A stretch of DNA of 57,834 bases from assembly GCA_945862245.1 (NCBI GenBank), contig CAMAXN010000013.1:1-57834 (forward strand). The letters run 5' to 3'. A program made the translations under genes and the position numbers. This DNA is from Prosthecobacter debontii. GTDB lineage: Bacteria > Verrucomicrobiota > Verrucomicrobiia > Verrucomicrobiales > Akkermansiaceae. Below are positions 36,301 through 44,095 of this stretch, one piece after another. The notes under the pieces are model-generated. The model searched no databases and had not been told where the DNA came from. It worked only from the letters and a program-made list of their open reading frames with translations. Every line of letters starts with the position of its first letter. Position 1 is the stretch's first letter.

Positions 36301-39300
36301 GACGACCGCAACGATTTCATCGATCCAAATGAAACCACCACGGTGAGCGATGCGAGCTACGATCTCGATAATGCGACCTTCTCAACGGAAAGCACACTCA
36401 AAACCAATCCAAGCCTTGGACGCCTCACGGTTTCCAACGCCCCCGGCCTGCGCGGTGATACCGACGGCGATGGCGACATCGATAAAATCCTCAGCTACGG
36501 CGGTCGCTCGTTCTCGATCCTCGACTCAACTGGCGCACGCATCTTCGACAGCGGCGACATGCTTGAAATGATCGTGGCTTCACAATTCTCTGCCCAATTT
36601 GACGATGGCCGCAGTGACAACAAGGGTCCAGAGCCCGAAGGCGTGATTGTTGCTAAGATCGGTGCCCGCACCTTCGCTTTCGTGGGTCTCGAGCGCTCAC
36701 ACACGGTGCTCGCTTTCGATGTCACCAACCCGCTTGCCCCGACCTTCGCTACCGGCTTCCAACGCACCGGCGATCTCAACCCTGAGGGAATGGTCTTCGT
36801 CGAAGCCGCAGACAGCCCTTCCGGCAAGCCATTGCTCATTGTTTCCAGCGAGGTCTCGAACACGCTGACAGTGTTCGAAATCGGCCAGCCAACGGACTTC
36901 AAACTCCAACTCCTCCACCTCGCAGATGCGGAGGCTGGCCTGCTCGCTTCGAGCACCGCTCCGAACCTCGCGGCTCTCGTGGATGCCTTCGACGACACCT
37001 ACCCGAACACGCTCATCCTCGCGGGTGGTGACAACTACATCCCGGGTCCCTTCGCCGCCGCCGGCACCGATGCACTCGTGGTCGCCACTCACTCCAAAGG
37101 AAACAACCCATTTGCTGCTGACATTGAGATTCACAACCGCATCGGCGTGGAAGCCTCAACCGTTGGCAACCATGAGTTCGACTTCGGCACCAATGCGTTC
37201 TCAGACGCCATCAACGATACGAACTTCCCCTACCTCAGCAGCAACCTCGACTTCTCTGGTGATTCCGGGATTTCCGCTCGCTATCAGGAAACCGTCGGCA
37301 CCGGTGGTTTGGAAGAAGCGACCAATGTGAAGAACAAGATCGTCCCAAGCTGCGTTGTCACTAAGGGCACCGAGAAAATCGGCCTCGTGGGTGTCACCAC
37401 CCAAATCGTCGAAGGAATCTCGTCCACCGGCAGTGTCGAAGTCAAAGGCTTCGTGGGAGATGGGCTTGAGACCAACGACATGGTCTTGTTAGCCAGCCAG
37501 GTGCAGCAAGTCATCGATGACCTCCAGAACCAAGGTGTGGACAAGATCGTGCTGATGGCTCACCTCCAGCAAATCACCTTTGAGCAACAGCTCGCTCCGC
37601 TGCTCACTGGCGTGGACATCATACTTGCCGCCGGATCTAATACCCGCCTTGGCGATTCCAATGATGTCGCTAGCGCCTTCACCGGTCACGCTGCTGACTT
37701 TGCTGGGAACTACCCGATCTACACCACAGGTGCCGACGGACTACCAACAGTTATCGTCAACACGGACAACGAGTTCACCTACCTTGGCCGTCTCGTTGCT
37801 GACTTCGATTCTGATGGTGTTCTGATTATTCCAAACCTCACCGCCAACATCATCGAAAACGGTGCTTATGCCGCCACGGATGCCAATGTCGCCGCTGCAT
37901 GGAACACCACCGTTGGGAACCTACCTACCACCGCATTCGCCGCTGGAAGTAAGGGCACACTCGTGAAACAGATCACCGATGCCGTCCAAGGCGTGATCAG
38001 CGTCAAAGACGGAGCCGTGCGCGGCTACACGAATGTTTACCTCGAAGGCGAGCGCAACTTCGTCCGTAATCAGGAAACCAACTTGGGTGACATCAGCGCA
38101 GACTCGATGATCTCCGTAGGCCATACAGCGCTTCCTAATGCCACTCACGTGGTGGCGATGAAAAACGCTGGAGGCATCCGCGCGGCCATCGGTGCGGTGG
38201 ATGTCGTGAGCGGTGACAAGCTGCCCCCGATCGCCAATTCAGGAGCCAGTAAGCCTGCCGGAGCCATCTCGCTGCTCGATATCGAGAACTCGATGCGTTT
38301 CAACAACGGCCTAATGCTCTGCGACACCACTCCCGCTGGCCTCAAGGCGATCTTGGAGCACGGCGTTGCCTCGCTTGGAAACCAGGGACGCTTCCCGCAG
38401 ATTGGCGGCATCCGGTTCTCGTATAACCCAACTGGAACCCCTGGTTCACGTATCCAGAGCATCGTGCTGGTTGACGAGGATAACAACATCACCGGTCGTG
38501 TGGTTTCCGCAGGTGCCGTCCGCTTGGACGCACCCGCCACCATCACAATGGTGACGCTGAACTTCCTCGCCAACGGTGGCGACAGTTATCCGTTCAAAGC
38601 AAATGCGGATAACTTCCGCTTCTTACTCAACGACGGCACGCTGTCAGGTAGTATTGATGAGTCATTGAACTTCACCTCAAGTCCAGCGGTAGTGCCCACC
38701 AACATCCTCGGTGAGCAGGTCGCTCTCTCAAGCTACCTGCAAAGCCGCTACGCCACCCCGACCACGGCTTACGATATTGCTGAGACAGTGCCAGCACTCG
38801 ATACCCGCATCCAAAGCATCGCAGTTCGCACAGACAACGTGCTCGCTGGCCCAGCTACCTTCCCAGCATGGCTCGCTGCCAACGGATTCACTTCCACCGG
38901 CATCAATACCGACAGTGACGGCGACGGCCTAACCGATCGGGTTGAATTCTTCTTCAACCTCAATCCGAATGCCGGAGGCGACTTCGCTAACCTGCCGCAA
39001 ATGGTGCCGAATGGCGGCGCGCAGGAACTGGACTTCACCCTCTTAAATAACGCCGCGAACATTGAAGGTGACCTCCAGGTGTCTGGAGATCTCGTCACTT
39101 GGTCCCCGGCTCTATCAGGTGTGGACTTCACCCTCGCCAGTTCTGTCGTGAACGGGGATGAAACCTCCACCACCTACGCCCTGCCTGGCAGTGGTCCATC
39201 GGTTGCTGGAGTTTCTGCGACCTATCCCACGCCCAACACTTCCGATCCAGTCGGTGCCACCCTTGGCGGCGTCCGGGTCGTGAATGAAGGCTTGGTTGGT

Positions 39301-40701
39301 GTCGGCCGTATCAGTGGTAACAGCCTCGACCAATTCAATGAAACGCAGGGAGCCGCGTCCGGCCTCTTCATCACCGATTGGGTATGGAACGGCAGCCAGT
39401 TTACCGGAACCTTCCAGGTTTTACCAGACCGCGGATTCAATTCTGGCGCTATCTTCTCCAACTATGCGGCCCGCCTACATGAACTGGATTTCACCTTCTC
39501 ACCCTACTATGGCGCGGGTCCGGTGGAGCAAGGCCAGATCAACCCAACTTATGTGAGCTCCACCAAGTTCACCTACGAGGATGAAGGGAAAATCAAGTTC
39601 ACTTCCGGCCTCAATGTCACCGGCCTCGGAACACTCTTCGGAGAGGCTGTCGGCACCGTGCAAGCGGCCAATGGTCCTGGCGGCGCGCAGGAAAGACTGC
39701 TTAGCTTCGATGCCGAGGCCGTTCACCTGTTTGAGGACGGTTCCGGCTTCGTCTCGGATGAATACGGCACTTACATCGCTCGCTTCAATCCGGCCAAGCG
39801 GATCACCAACATCACCCAGCTCCCCGAGTCGGCGCGCCCCCACAAGCCATTCGGCACGGCAAACTTCGACTCCGCAACTACTCCGACCAACGGTCGTCGC
39901 CAGAACCAAGGTCTTGAAGGCATGTCCGTCACTCCGGACGGTACTCGCCTCTTCGCTGTGATGCAAAGCGCGCTCGTTCAAGACACCAACGGTAGTAACC
40001 AGCAGACCCGTAACAACACCCGTATGTATGTTTACGATGTAGCTGGTGCCAAACGCGAGAATCCGGAGCTCATCGGCCAGTATGTCGTTATGCTGCCGCA
40101 ACTCAACTCCTCCGGCAACGGTAGCGCCAACAACCGCGCTGCAGCCCAGTCAGAAATCGTCGCCCTCAACGGCACCTCCTTCCTGATGCTGCCGCGCGAT
40201 GGAAATGGTCTTGGCACTGGATCGACCGCACCGATTGTGTTCAAGTCTGTCCAGCTCGTCGATTTTGCCTCAGCGACCAATATCCTCGGCACTTACGATG
40301 CTGAGGGTGCTGCTGTCAGCCCAGCAGGTGTCCTTGCACCTGGCGTGAATGCTGCAGCCGCTGCGGAAATCATTAACATGCTCGAACCAACCGACCTTGC
40401 GAAGTTCGGCCTGAACAAGAACACCGTCGCACCGGACGCCAATACCCTTAACGAGAAAATGGAAGGCATGGCCCTCGTGCCGGACCTCTCCACTCCACAG
40501 GCGAATGACTTCTTCCTATTCCTCGCTAACGACAACGACTTCCAGTCGTCGAATGTGAAGATGATCGATGCTACGGGCAACCTCGTCAGCTACGGAGATG
40601 GCCGTCTGAACGCCGGGATTACCAACGACGCCATGTTCTACGCCTACCGCGTGACCATCGACGCCAATGGTAAGAAATTCTTCCGCTTCGGAATCGAATA
40701 A
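33379..40701 (+). CDS. Giant secreted 5'-nucleotidase/phytase-like fusion protein
   Basis: A 2440-residue exported protein. Residues 1-20 are a signal peptide (MKRNLALILLTGSLLQSAHA). Two related domains beginning NPGDIAFTGFNADGND and LQVGDIAFTTFNGDRDA occupy about 21-230 and 349-545, with a beta-rich module between them. A Calx-beta domain (AEGNSGNTPLTLAVSRT, TITNDD) lies at about 550-665. A choice-of-anchor-I-type beta-propeller spans about 675-1170. A calcineurin-like 5'-nucleotidase follows (LHLADAEAG, LAGGDNYIPG, VGNHEFDFG near 1260; C-terminal nucleotidase part about 1535-1775). A DSDGDGLTD repeat near 1843 and a phytase-like esterase domain complete the protein. The usual DxH metal motif reads DAE, a variant. 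The role is probably release of phosphate from external organophosphates. I start at the ATG at 33379. Confidence 0.88.
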   Translation: MKRNLALILLTGSLLQSAHALNPGDIAFTGFNADGNDNLAFVALAPIPSGTVIYFTDEEWNGTAWATNTEAAWTWTATENIAAGVVVTIDNVNGLFTPLTPTTSNLGTITAIVDVANTNNAGFGATDEAVFAYESDGTLNANGVPNATGNFLAVIANEDATGSGISLTGTGLSEAAGTAILFTLDEDGMAYTGSRAGQTAIADYLLLLADKTTNWTTQASDGTLLLPFSLTPFSEGALSNTLTLSASPATFSESATNPASTGTITRSDVTASDLVVTLTSPDTTEVTVPATVTILANQASATFDVTAVNDTLPDGNKVVTLNATAPSSTAGTFDVTVQDDGDTLPTTTLQVGDIAFTTFNGDRDAIAFVALDTIPAGEVIHFTDSAWDGSAVDGADHFASGEANVSWTAPVGGIAPGTVVVIDSYETAPAASVGSATGGSGISSSSETIYAYQGFAVRQPITFLAAISNATLESIVNTGLTSGTTALQVLPTGTDQAEYTGSRANQTAIVDYIPLIGNVATNWTGGGEGDFAGTSPNATAFTLFTPGSAIVDIVATASTAEGNSGNTPLTLAVSRTAATTAFTVDYAVTGGTATSGTDFTALASGTLTFAVGGALSQNITLDILGDTVIESNETVIITLSNLVQGTGTAALGNVTGTGTITNDDNVPVYFPASGTITSTLKSSILLGGSEIPAFDPASKRAFASSAVGIQVVNLTDAAAPVQLTTIAPSALGVAELTSNDVSSIAIRKGTGGNPSILAAAIINSPTTSNGHVVFLNAATGALIGSAVVGAVPDHIAFTPDGTKLLVCNEGELAGSSATIPDAAMGTVSIIAVDSAGLPGVVQTADFSAFDATATITSLKAAGVRFFGAGVPSTDFEPEYLAISPDGTKAMVTLQEANAVAILDIATATFTSVAALGEKDFSTGRHDFSDRDGAGGASGIANPTTGNPVFGLYMPDAVASYQVGGQTYYVTANEGDDRNDFIDPNETTTVSDASYDLDNATFSTESTLKTNPSLGRLTVSNAPGLRGDTDGDGDIDKILSYGGRSFSILDSTGARIFDSGDMLEMIVASQFSAQFDDGRSDNKGPEPEGVIVAKIGARTFAFVGLERSHTVLAFDVTNPLAPTFATGFQRTGDLNPEGMVFVEAADSPSGKPLLIVSSEVSNTLTVFEIGQPTDFKLQLLHLADAEAGLLASSTAPNLAALVDAFDDTYPNTLILAGGDNYIPGPFAAAGTDALVVATHSKGNNPFAADIEIHNRIGVEASTVGNHEFDFGTNAFSDAINDTNFPYLSSNLDFSGDSGISARYQETVGTGGLEEATNVKNKIVPSCVVTKGTEKIGLVGVTTQIVEGISSTGSVEVKGFVGDGLETNDMVLLASQVQQVIDDLQNQGVDKIVLMAHLQQITFEQQLAPLLTGVDIILAAGSNTRLGDSNDVASAFTGHAADFAGNYPIYTTGADGLPTVIVNTDNEFTYLGRLVADFDSDGVLIIPNLTANIIENGAYAATDANVAAAWNTTVGNLPTTAFAAGSKGTLVKQITDAVQGVISVKDGAVRGYTNVYLEGERNFVRNQETNLGDISADSMISVGHTALPNATHVVAMKNAGGIRAAIGAVDVVSGDKLPPIANSGASKPAGAISLLDIENSMRFNNGLMLCDTTPAGLKAILEHGVASLGNQGRFPQIGGIRFSYNPTGTPGSRIQSIVLVDEDNNITGRVVSAGAVRLDAPATITMVTLNFLANGGDSYPFKANADNFRFLLNDGTLSGSIDESLNFTSSPAVVPTNILGEQVALSSYLQSRYATPTTAYDIAETVPALDTRIQSIAVRTDNVLAGPATFPAWLAANGFTSTGINTDSDGDGLTDRVEFFFNLNPNAGGDFANLPQMVPNGGAQELDFTLLNNAANIEGDLQVSGDLVTWSPALSGVDFTLASSVVNGDETSTTYALPGSGPSVAGVSATYPTPNTSDPVGATLGGVRVVNEGLVGVGRISGNSLDQFNETQGAASGLFITDWVWNGSQFTGTFQVLPDRGFNSGAIFSNYAARLHELDFTFSPYYGAGPVEQGQINPTYVSSTKFTYEDEGKIKFTSGLNVTGLGTLFGEAVGTVQAANGPGGAQERLLSFDAEAVHLFEDGSGFVSDEYGTYIARFNPAKRITNITQLPESARPHKPFGTANFDSATTPTNGRRQNQGLEGMSVTPDGTRLFAVMQSALVQDTNGSNQQTRNNTRMYVYDVAGAKRENPELIGQYVVMLPQLNSSGNGSANNRAAAQSEIVALNGTSFLMLPRDGNGLGTGSTAPIVFKSVQLVDFASATNILGTYDAEGAAVSPAGVLAPGVNAAAAAEIINMLEPTDLAKFGLNKNTVAPDANTLNEKMEGMALVPDLSTPQANDFFLFLANDNDFQSSNVKMIDATGNLVSYGDGRLNAGITNDAMFYAYRVTIDANGKKFFRFGIE

Positions 40702-40725
40702 GCGGAACGATCTCCGCCCCCATCA

Positions 40726-40762
40726 ACGGTCTTCCTGTGCACCAGGGAGGCCGTTTTTGTTT
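40726..40762 (+). terminator. Rho-independent terminator after the giant gene
   Basis: ACGGTCTTCC (40726-40735) pairs with GGGAGGCCGT (40745-40754, two G-U pairs) around a 9-nt loop, followed by a T-rich run. It lies 25 bp after the stop codon. This is the clearest intrinsic terminator in the window. Confidence 0.82.
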
Positions 40763-40866
40763 AACGGGTATCTTTCCTAAAAAATAAGTATTCGGTAAAG
40801 ACCGAGAAAAATCCTTACATCCCCTCTTCGAATCGCGTTAAAAAGCGAGGGTAACCGAATCCGATC

Positions 40867-41277
40867 ATGATCCAAAAAGGCATACTCAATCCCGACATCC
40901 TCCATCTCCTCGCCCGTATCCGGCATACCAACACCCTCGTCATCGCCGACTGGGCCTTTCCTTATTGGGACGAAATCGAAACCGTGGACATCGCCCTCTG
41001 CCGCGGCATCCCCACGATCACCGACCTCCTTGATCTTCTCCACGACAACTTCAAGGTCGGCCGCATCTGGCAGGCCGAGGAATTTCTCACCACCAATCCG
41101 ACGGATGTCGTCGGGAAATACGAAGCCTCCTTCAACGGCTTCAAAGGCCTCCAACCTTCCGTAGAAGTCACCCGCCTGCCCCACAACGATTTTAAAAAAC
41201 TCGTCCCCAACGCCATCGGCCTCATCCGCACCGGCGACACTACCGCCTACGGCAACATCATTCTGGAGTCAGTATAG
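40867..41277 (+). CDS. RbsD/FucU-family sugar mutarotase
   Basis: A 136-residue cytoplasmic protein of the RbsD/FucU superfamily that interconverts anomers or pyranose and furanose forms of sugars. The N-terminus MIQKGILNPDILHLLARIRH carries the family's catalytic His, then IADWAFPYW, and the C-terminal TAYGNIILESV is the usual end with the conserved Tyr and Asn. Whether the sugar is ribose or fucose/galactose cannot be read from the sequence. It opens a four-gene sugar cluster on the plus strand. Confidence 0.9.
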   Translation: MIQKGILNPDILHLLARIRHTNTLVIADWAFPYWDEIETVDIALCRGIPTITDLLDLLHDNFKVGRIWQAEEFLTTNPTDVVGKYEASFNGFKGLQPSVEVTRLPHNDFKKLVPNAIGLIRTGDTTAYGNIILESV

Positions 41278-41304
41278 GAGAGCCGTGCTTCCAGCCGGCT
41301 TCAC

Positions 41305-41349
41305 AACCCCAGTCTTCTTCAGGATTTCGAGTTTAAAATTTAAAGTTTC
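41305..41349 (+). repeat. Leader repeat before the isomerase gene
   Basis: AACCCCAGTCTTC (41305-41317) followed by A/T-rich units (GAGTTTAAAATTTAAAGTTT) ending directly at the ATG. Compare the fuller copies at 42163-42306 and 10850-10978. Confidence 0.6.
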
Positions 41350-42162
41350 ATGCGCACTGCCGTCACCCTATGCCAAGTCCCCGAGGCCGCCGCTGGCCCC
41401 TTCGTTTTCCACCAACCCCTCGAGGAAGCCTTCGCCCTCGCCAGAGATGCCGATTTCGATGATGTCGAACTCTTTCTCCCCGGCCCCGACTTTGTCTCCG
41501 TTCGCACAATTAAGATTTTATCCGATGCACACGACCTCGGCATCGCTGCCGTTGGCACTGGTGCTGGAATGGTGAAACACGGACTTTCACTAACCGATCC
41601 ATCACTCGAAAAGCGCATCGCCGCTCTCGACTTCCTCGAACAAATGATCGCCTTCGGCGGCCAACTCGGAGCCCCCGCCATCCTCGGTTCTATGCAAGGA
41701 AAGCACGGCGGTGAGGTCTCCAAGGAACAAGCCCTAGAATGGCTCGCCGACGCCCTCCGCATCGCCGGAAATACTGCCGCGAAATACAACGTCCCTTTCA
41801 TCTACGAGCCGCTGAACCGCTACGAAACAAACCTCATCAATTGCCTCACCGACGGAGCCGATTTCATCAAAGCCAACGCACTAGAAAACATTGTCCTCCT
41901 AGCCGACCTGTTCCACATGAATATTGAGGAAACCGATCTCGCCGCCTCCATCCGCGCCGCCGGAAAACACGTCGGCCACGTCCACTACGCTGATTCCAAC
42001 CGCCGCGCCATGGGCCTCGGTCACACTGATCCCGCGCCCATCATCACGGCCCTCAAGGACATCAACTACACCGGCCACCTCTCAGCCGAAATCCTCCCCC
42101 TCCCCGATCCCCTCACCGCCGCCAAGCAAACCATCCAATCCATCCGCAGCCTATTTGAATAG
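41350..42162 (+). CDS. TIM-barrel sugar isomerase/epimerase
   Basis: A 270-residue member of the xylose isomerase-like TIM-barrel (AP endonuclease 2) family. Metal-binding acids fall in the expected strands: DDVELFLPG, IYEPLNRYETN, VLLADLFHMNIEE, and HVHYADSNRRAMGLGHTD, with the last Glu in HLSAEILPLP. These enzymes isomerise or epimerise free or phosphorylated sugars; the exact reaction is not predictable. It lies between the mutarotase and the aldo/keto reductase genes, and the A/T leader repeat abuts its ATG. Confidence 0.87.
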   Translation: MRTAVTLCQVPEAAAGPFVFHQPLEEAFALARDADFDDVELFLPGPDFVSVRTIKILSDAHDLGIAAVGTGAGMVKHGLSLTDPSLEKRIAALDFLEQMIAFGGQLGAPAILGSMQGKHGGEVSKEQALEWLADALRIAGNTAAKYNVPFIYEPLNRYETNLINCLTDGADFIKANALENIVLLADLFHMNIEETDLAASIRAAGKHVGHVHYADSNRRAMGLGHTDPAPIITALKDINYTGHLSAEILPLPDPLTAAKQTIQSIRSLFE

Positions 42163-42306
42163 TTGAACCGCCAAGTCCGAAAAGATCGCCAAGTTTTTTG
42201 AGATGAAAATACTCTATTTCTTGCTTGGCGAACTTGGCGAACTTGGCGGTTCAATCACCCTCAACCCAAGTCTTCCTTGAGATTTAAAGTTTAATATTTG
42301 AAGTTT
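42163..42306 (+). repeat. Composite leader element with a long inverted repeat
   Basis: Begins right after the isomerase stop. Perfect 14-bp arms TTGAACCGCCAAGT (42163-42176) and ACTTGGCGGTTCAA (42241-42254) enclose a second pair, CGCCAAG (42187-42193) and CTTGGCG (42224-42230). Then come AACCCAAGTCTTCC (42263-42276) and A/T units (GAGATTTAAAGTTTAATA and TTTGAAGTTT) touching the ATG of the next gene. The same modules in the same order precede rlmI. Confidence 0.75.
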
Positions 42307-43248
42307 ATGATACCCACCCGTCCACTCGGCCAAACCGGCATCGACCTCCCCATCCTCTCCTTCGGCGCATCCTCGCTCGGCGCGGAGTTCCGCTCCATCT
42401 CCCTCGATGAGGCGATGCTCTCCACCAAGACTGCCCTCGATCTCGGCATGAACTTCATCGACACCTCGCCGTTTTACGGCCGCGGCATGTCGGAAATCAT
42501 GCTCGGGCTCGGCCTTAAGGGAGTCCCCCGCGATTCCTATCTGCTCGGCTCGAAGCTCGGCCGCTACTCCGATATCCATTTCGATTTCTCCGCGAAACGC
42601 GTTGAGGAATCGACCCACATTTCCCTCCAGCGCCTCAAGACCGATTACCTCGACATCATGCTCCTACACGATGTCGAGTTCGTCCCGCTCGAACAAATCT
42701 GGACGGAAACCCTGCCCGCTCTCATCAAACTCAAGGAGCAAGGCAAAGTCCGCGCGATCGGTTTTTCCTGCTACCCGATGAAAACCTTCAACACCGTCCT
42801 CGACCAAATCGAGGATGAGATCGACTGCGTGCTCAGCTACAATCGCTACACCCTCCAGAACACCTCCTTCGCCACCGAACTCCTCCCCCGCCTCGAAGCG
42901 AAAGGTATCGGAGCAATGAACGCCGGCCCCTTCTCCGCCCGCCTCCTCACCAACGCGGAACTCCCCGAGTGGCTCAAGGAACCCGAGAACGTCAAACAAG
43001 CCGCCCGCGAGGCCGCGAAACTCTGCGCAGAAAACGGCGTCGATATCGCACAACTCGCCATCCAGTTTTCCTGTGAGCACCCCGGCATCGCCACCACCAT
43101 CGCCGGCTCCGCCAACCCCAAAAACATCGCCAAATGGGCCGAGTGGCTCGCCGTCCCGATCGACCGCGACCTCCTCAACCAAGTCATCTCCATCTTCGAA
43201 CCGGTGAAAGACATCGGCCACAAGGAAGGCCTCGCGGAGAATAATTAA
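42307..43248 (+). CDS. Aldo/keto reductase, L-galactose dehydrogenase-like
   Basis: A 313-residue NAD(P)-dependent aldo/keto reductase. The N-terminus RPLGQTGIDLPILSFGASSL and NFIDTSPFYGRGMSEIMLG (catalytic Tyr), SKLGRYSDIHFDFSAKRV (catalytic Lys) and LLHDVEFV (catalytic His) closely follow L-galactose/D-threo-aldose 1-dehydrogenases, which oxidise the sugar to a lactone. The C-terminal TTIAGSANPKNI fits cofactor binding. The ATG at 42307 is chosen over an upstream in-frame TTG. With the mutarotase and the zinc dehydrogenase downstream this suggests oxidative breakdown of L-galactose or a similar 6-carbon sugar. Confidence 0.9.
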   Translation: MIPTRPLGQTGIDLPILSFGASSLGAEFRSISLDEAMLSTKTALDLGMNFIDTSPFYGRGMSEIMLGLGLKGVPRDSYLLGSKLGRYSDIHFDFSAKRVEESTHISLQRLKTDYLDIMLLHDVEFVPLEQIWTETLPALIKLKEQGKVRAIGFSCYPMKTFNTVLDQIEDEIDCVLSYNRYTLQNTSFATELLPRLEAKGIGAMNAGPFSARLLTNAELPEWLKEPENVKQAAREAAKLCAENGVDIAQLAIQFSCEHPGIATTIAGSANPKNIAKWAEWLAVPIDRDLLNQVISIFEPVKDIGHKEGLAENN

Positions 43249-43329
43249 ACTCTAAATTTTAAACCATAAACCTCAAAAAGGCTCTCCACGCCCCTCTGCG
43301 ACCTCTGCGCGTCCTCGGTAAAAAAGCCG

Positions 43330-43953
43330 ATGTCCTCAAAAAAGCACACCGCCAAAAAGACACCCGCCAATAAAGCGGCCTCGAAACCCGTGTCGCTGTC
43401 CCTCATCCCCGAGCAACTCGCCCCCCTCGTCATCCGCCTCCGCCGCGAAAACGTCATCCTCGACTCCGACATCGCCGAACTTTATGGGGTTCCTGTGGGT
43501 AGGCTAAATGAAGCTGTAAAAAGAAACATCGAGCGCTTTCCCGCAGATTTTATGTTCCAGCTTACTCAGGAGGAGATGGAGAACTTGAGATCACAATATG
43601 TGACCTCAAGTTCCGACTTGAAATCGCAAATTGCGATTTCAAGTTCCCACGGTGGTCGCCGCACCCTCCCCTACGCCTTCACCGAACAGGGTGTCGCTAT
43701 GCTCTCTTCCGTCCTCCGTTCCCAGCGCGCCGTCGAGGTCAACATCGCCATCATACGCACCTTCGTCCAGCTCCGCTCCCTGATGCAGTCGAACAAGCTC
43801 CTCGCCGAGAAAATCGAAAAGCTCGAAGAGAAATACGACCAAAACTTCCAGATCATCTTCAACGCTATCAAACAACTCATCACCGCCGATTCCATCCCCA
43901 CCAAAGAACTCGGCTTCCACACCATTAAATCTAAAAGGACATTGGGAATTTGA
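43330..43953 (+). CDS. ORF6N-domain DNA-binding protein
   Basis: A 207-residue protein with a basic N-terminal tail (KKHTAKKTPANKAASK), an ORF6N domain (LIPEQLAPLVIRLRRENVIL, VPVGRLNEAVKRNIERFP, FQLTQEEMENL, RTLPYAFTEQGVAMLSSVL) and a C-terminal coiled-coil (LLAEKIEKLEEKYDQNFQ). ORF6N proteins occur in phages and as chromosomal genes; function is mostly unknown beyond likely DNA binding. In the middle the protein carries a near-repeat, LRSQYVTSSS then LKSQIAISSS, encoded by two neighbouring palindromes (43582-43643). It interrupts an otherwise metabolic cluster. Confidence 0.88.
   Translation: MSSKKHTAKKTPANKAASKPVSLSLIPEQLAPLVIRLRRENVILDSDIAELYGVPVGRLNEAVKRNIERFPADFMFQLTQEEMENLRSQYVTSSSDLKSQIAISSSHGGRRTLPYAFTEQGVAMLSSVLRSQRAVEVNIAIIRTFVQLRSLMQSNKLLAEKIEKLEEKYDQNFQIIFNAIKQLITADSIPTKELGFHTIKSKRTLGI
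43582..43643. repeat. Two back-to-back palindromes inside the ORF6N gene
   Basis: Palindrome 1: AACTTGAGATCACA (43582-43595) pairs with TGTGACCTCAAGTT (43599-43612), one mismatch. Palindrome 2: CTTGAAATCGCAA (43617-43629) pairs exactly with TTGCGATTTCAAG (43631-43643) around one A. Each encodes one unit of an 11-residue protein near-repeat. Confidence 0.9.
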
Positions 43954-44043
43954 AATTAGGATATTAAGTCATCATTTCTTGGATTTCACCTCCTCCTCCG
44001 CGCCCCTCTTTAACTTCTCCGTTTTTGCAGTGAAAAATCCCCA

Positions 44044-44095
44044 AACCCAAGTCTTCCCCCAATTTCAAATATCCAATATCCAATCCCTCTTCCCT
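44044..44095 (+). repeat. Leader repeat before the zinc dehydrogenase gene
   Basis: AACCCAAGTCTTCC at 44044-44057, identical to 42263-42276, followed by an A/T-rich stretch (AATTTCAAATATCCAATATC) that runs up to the ATG at 44096. It repeats the arrangement found before the isomerase, aldo/keto reductase and rlmI genes. Confidence 0.65.
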
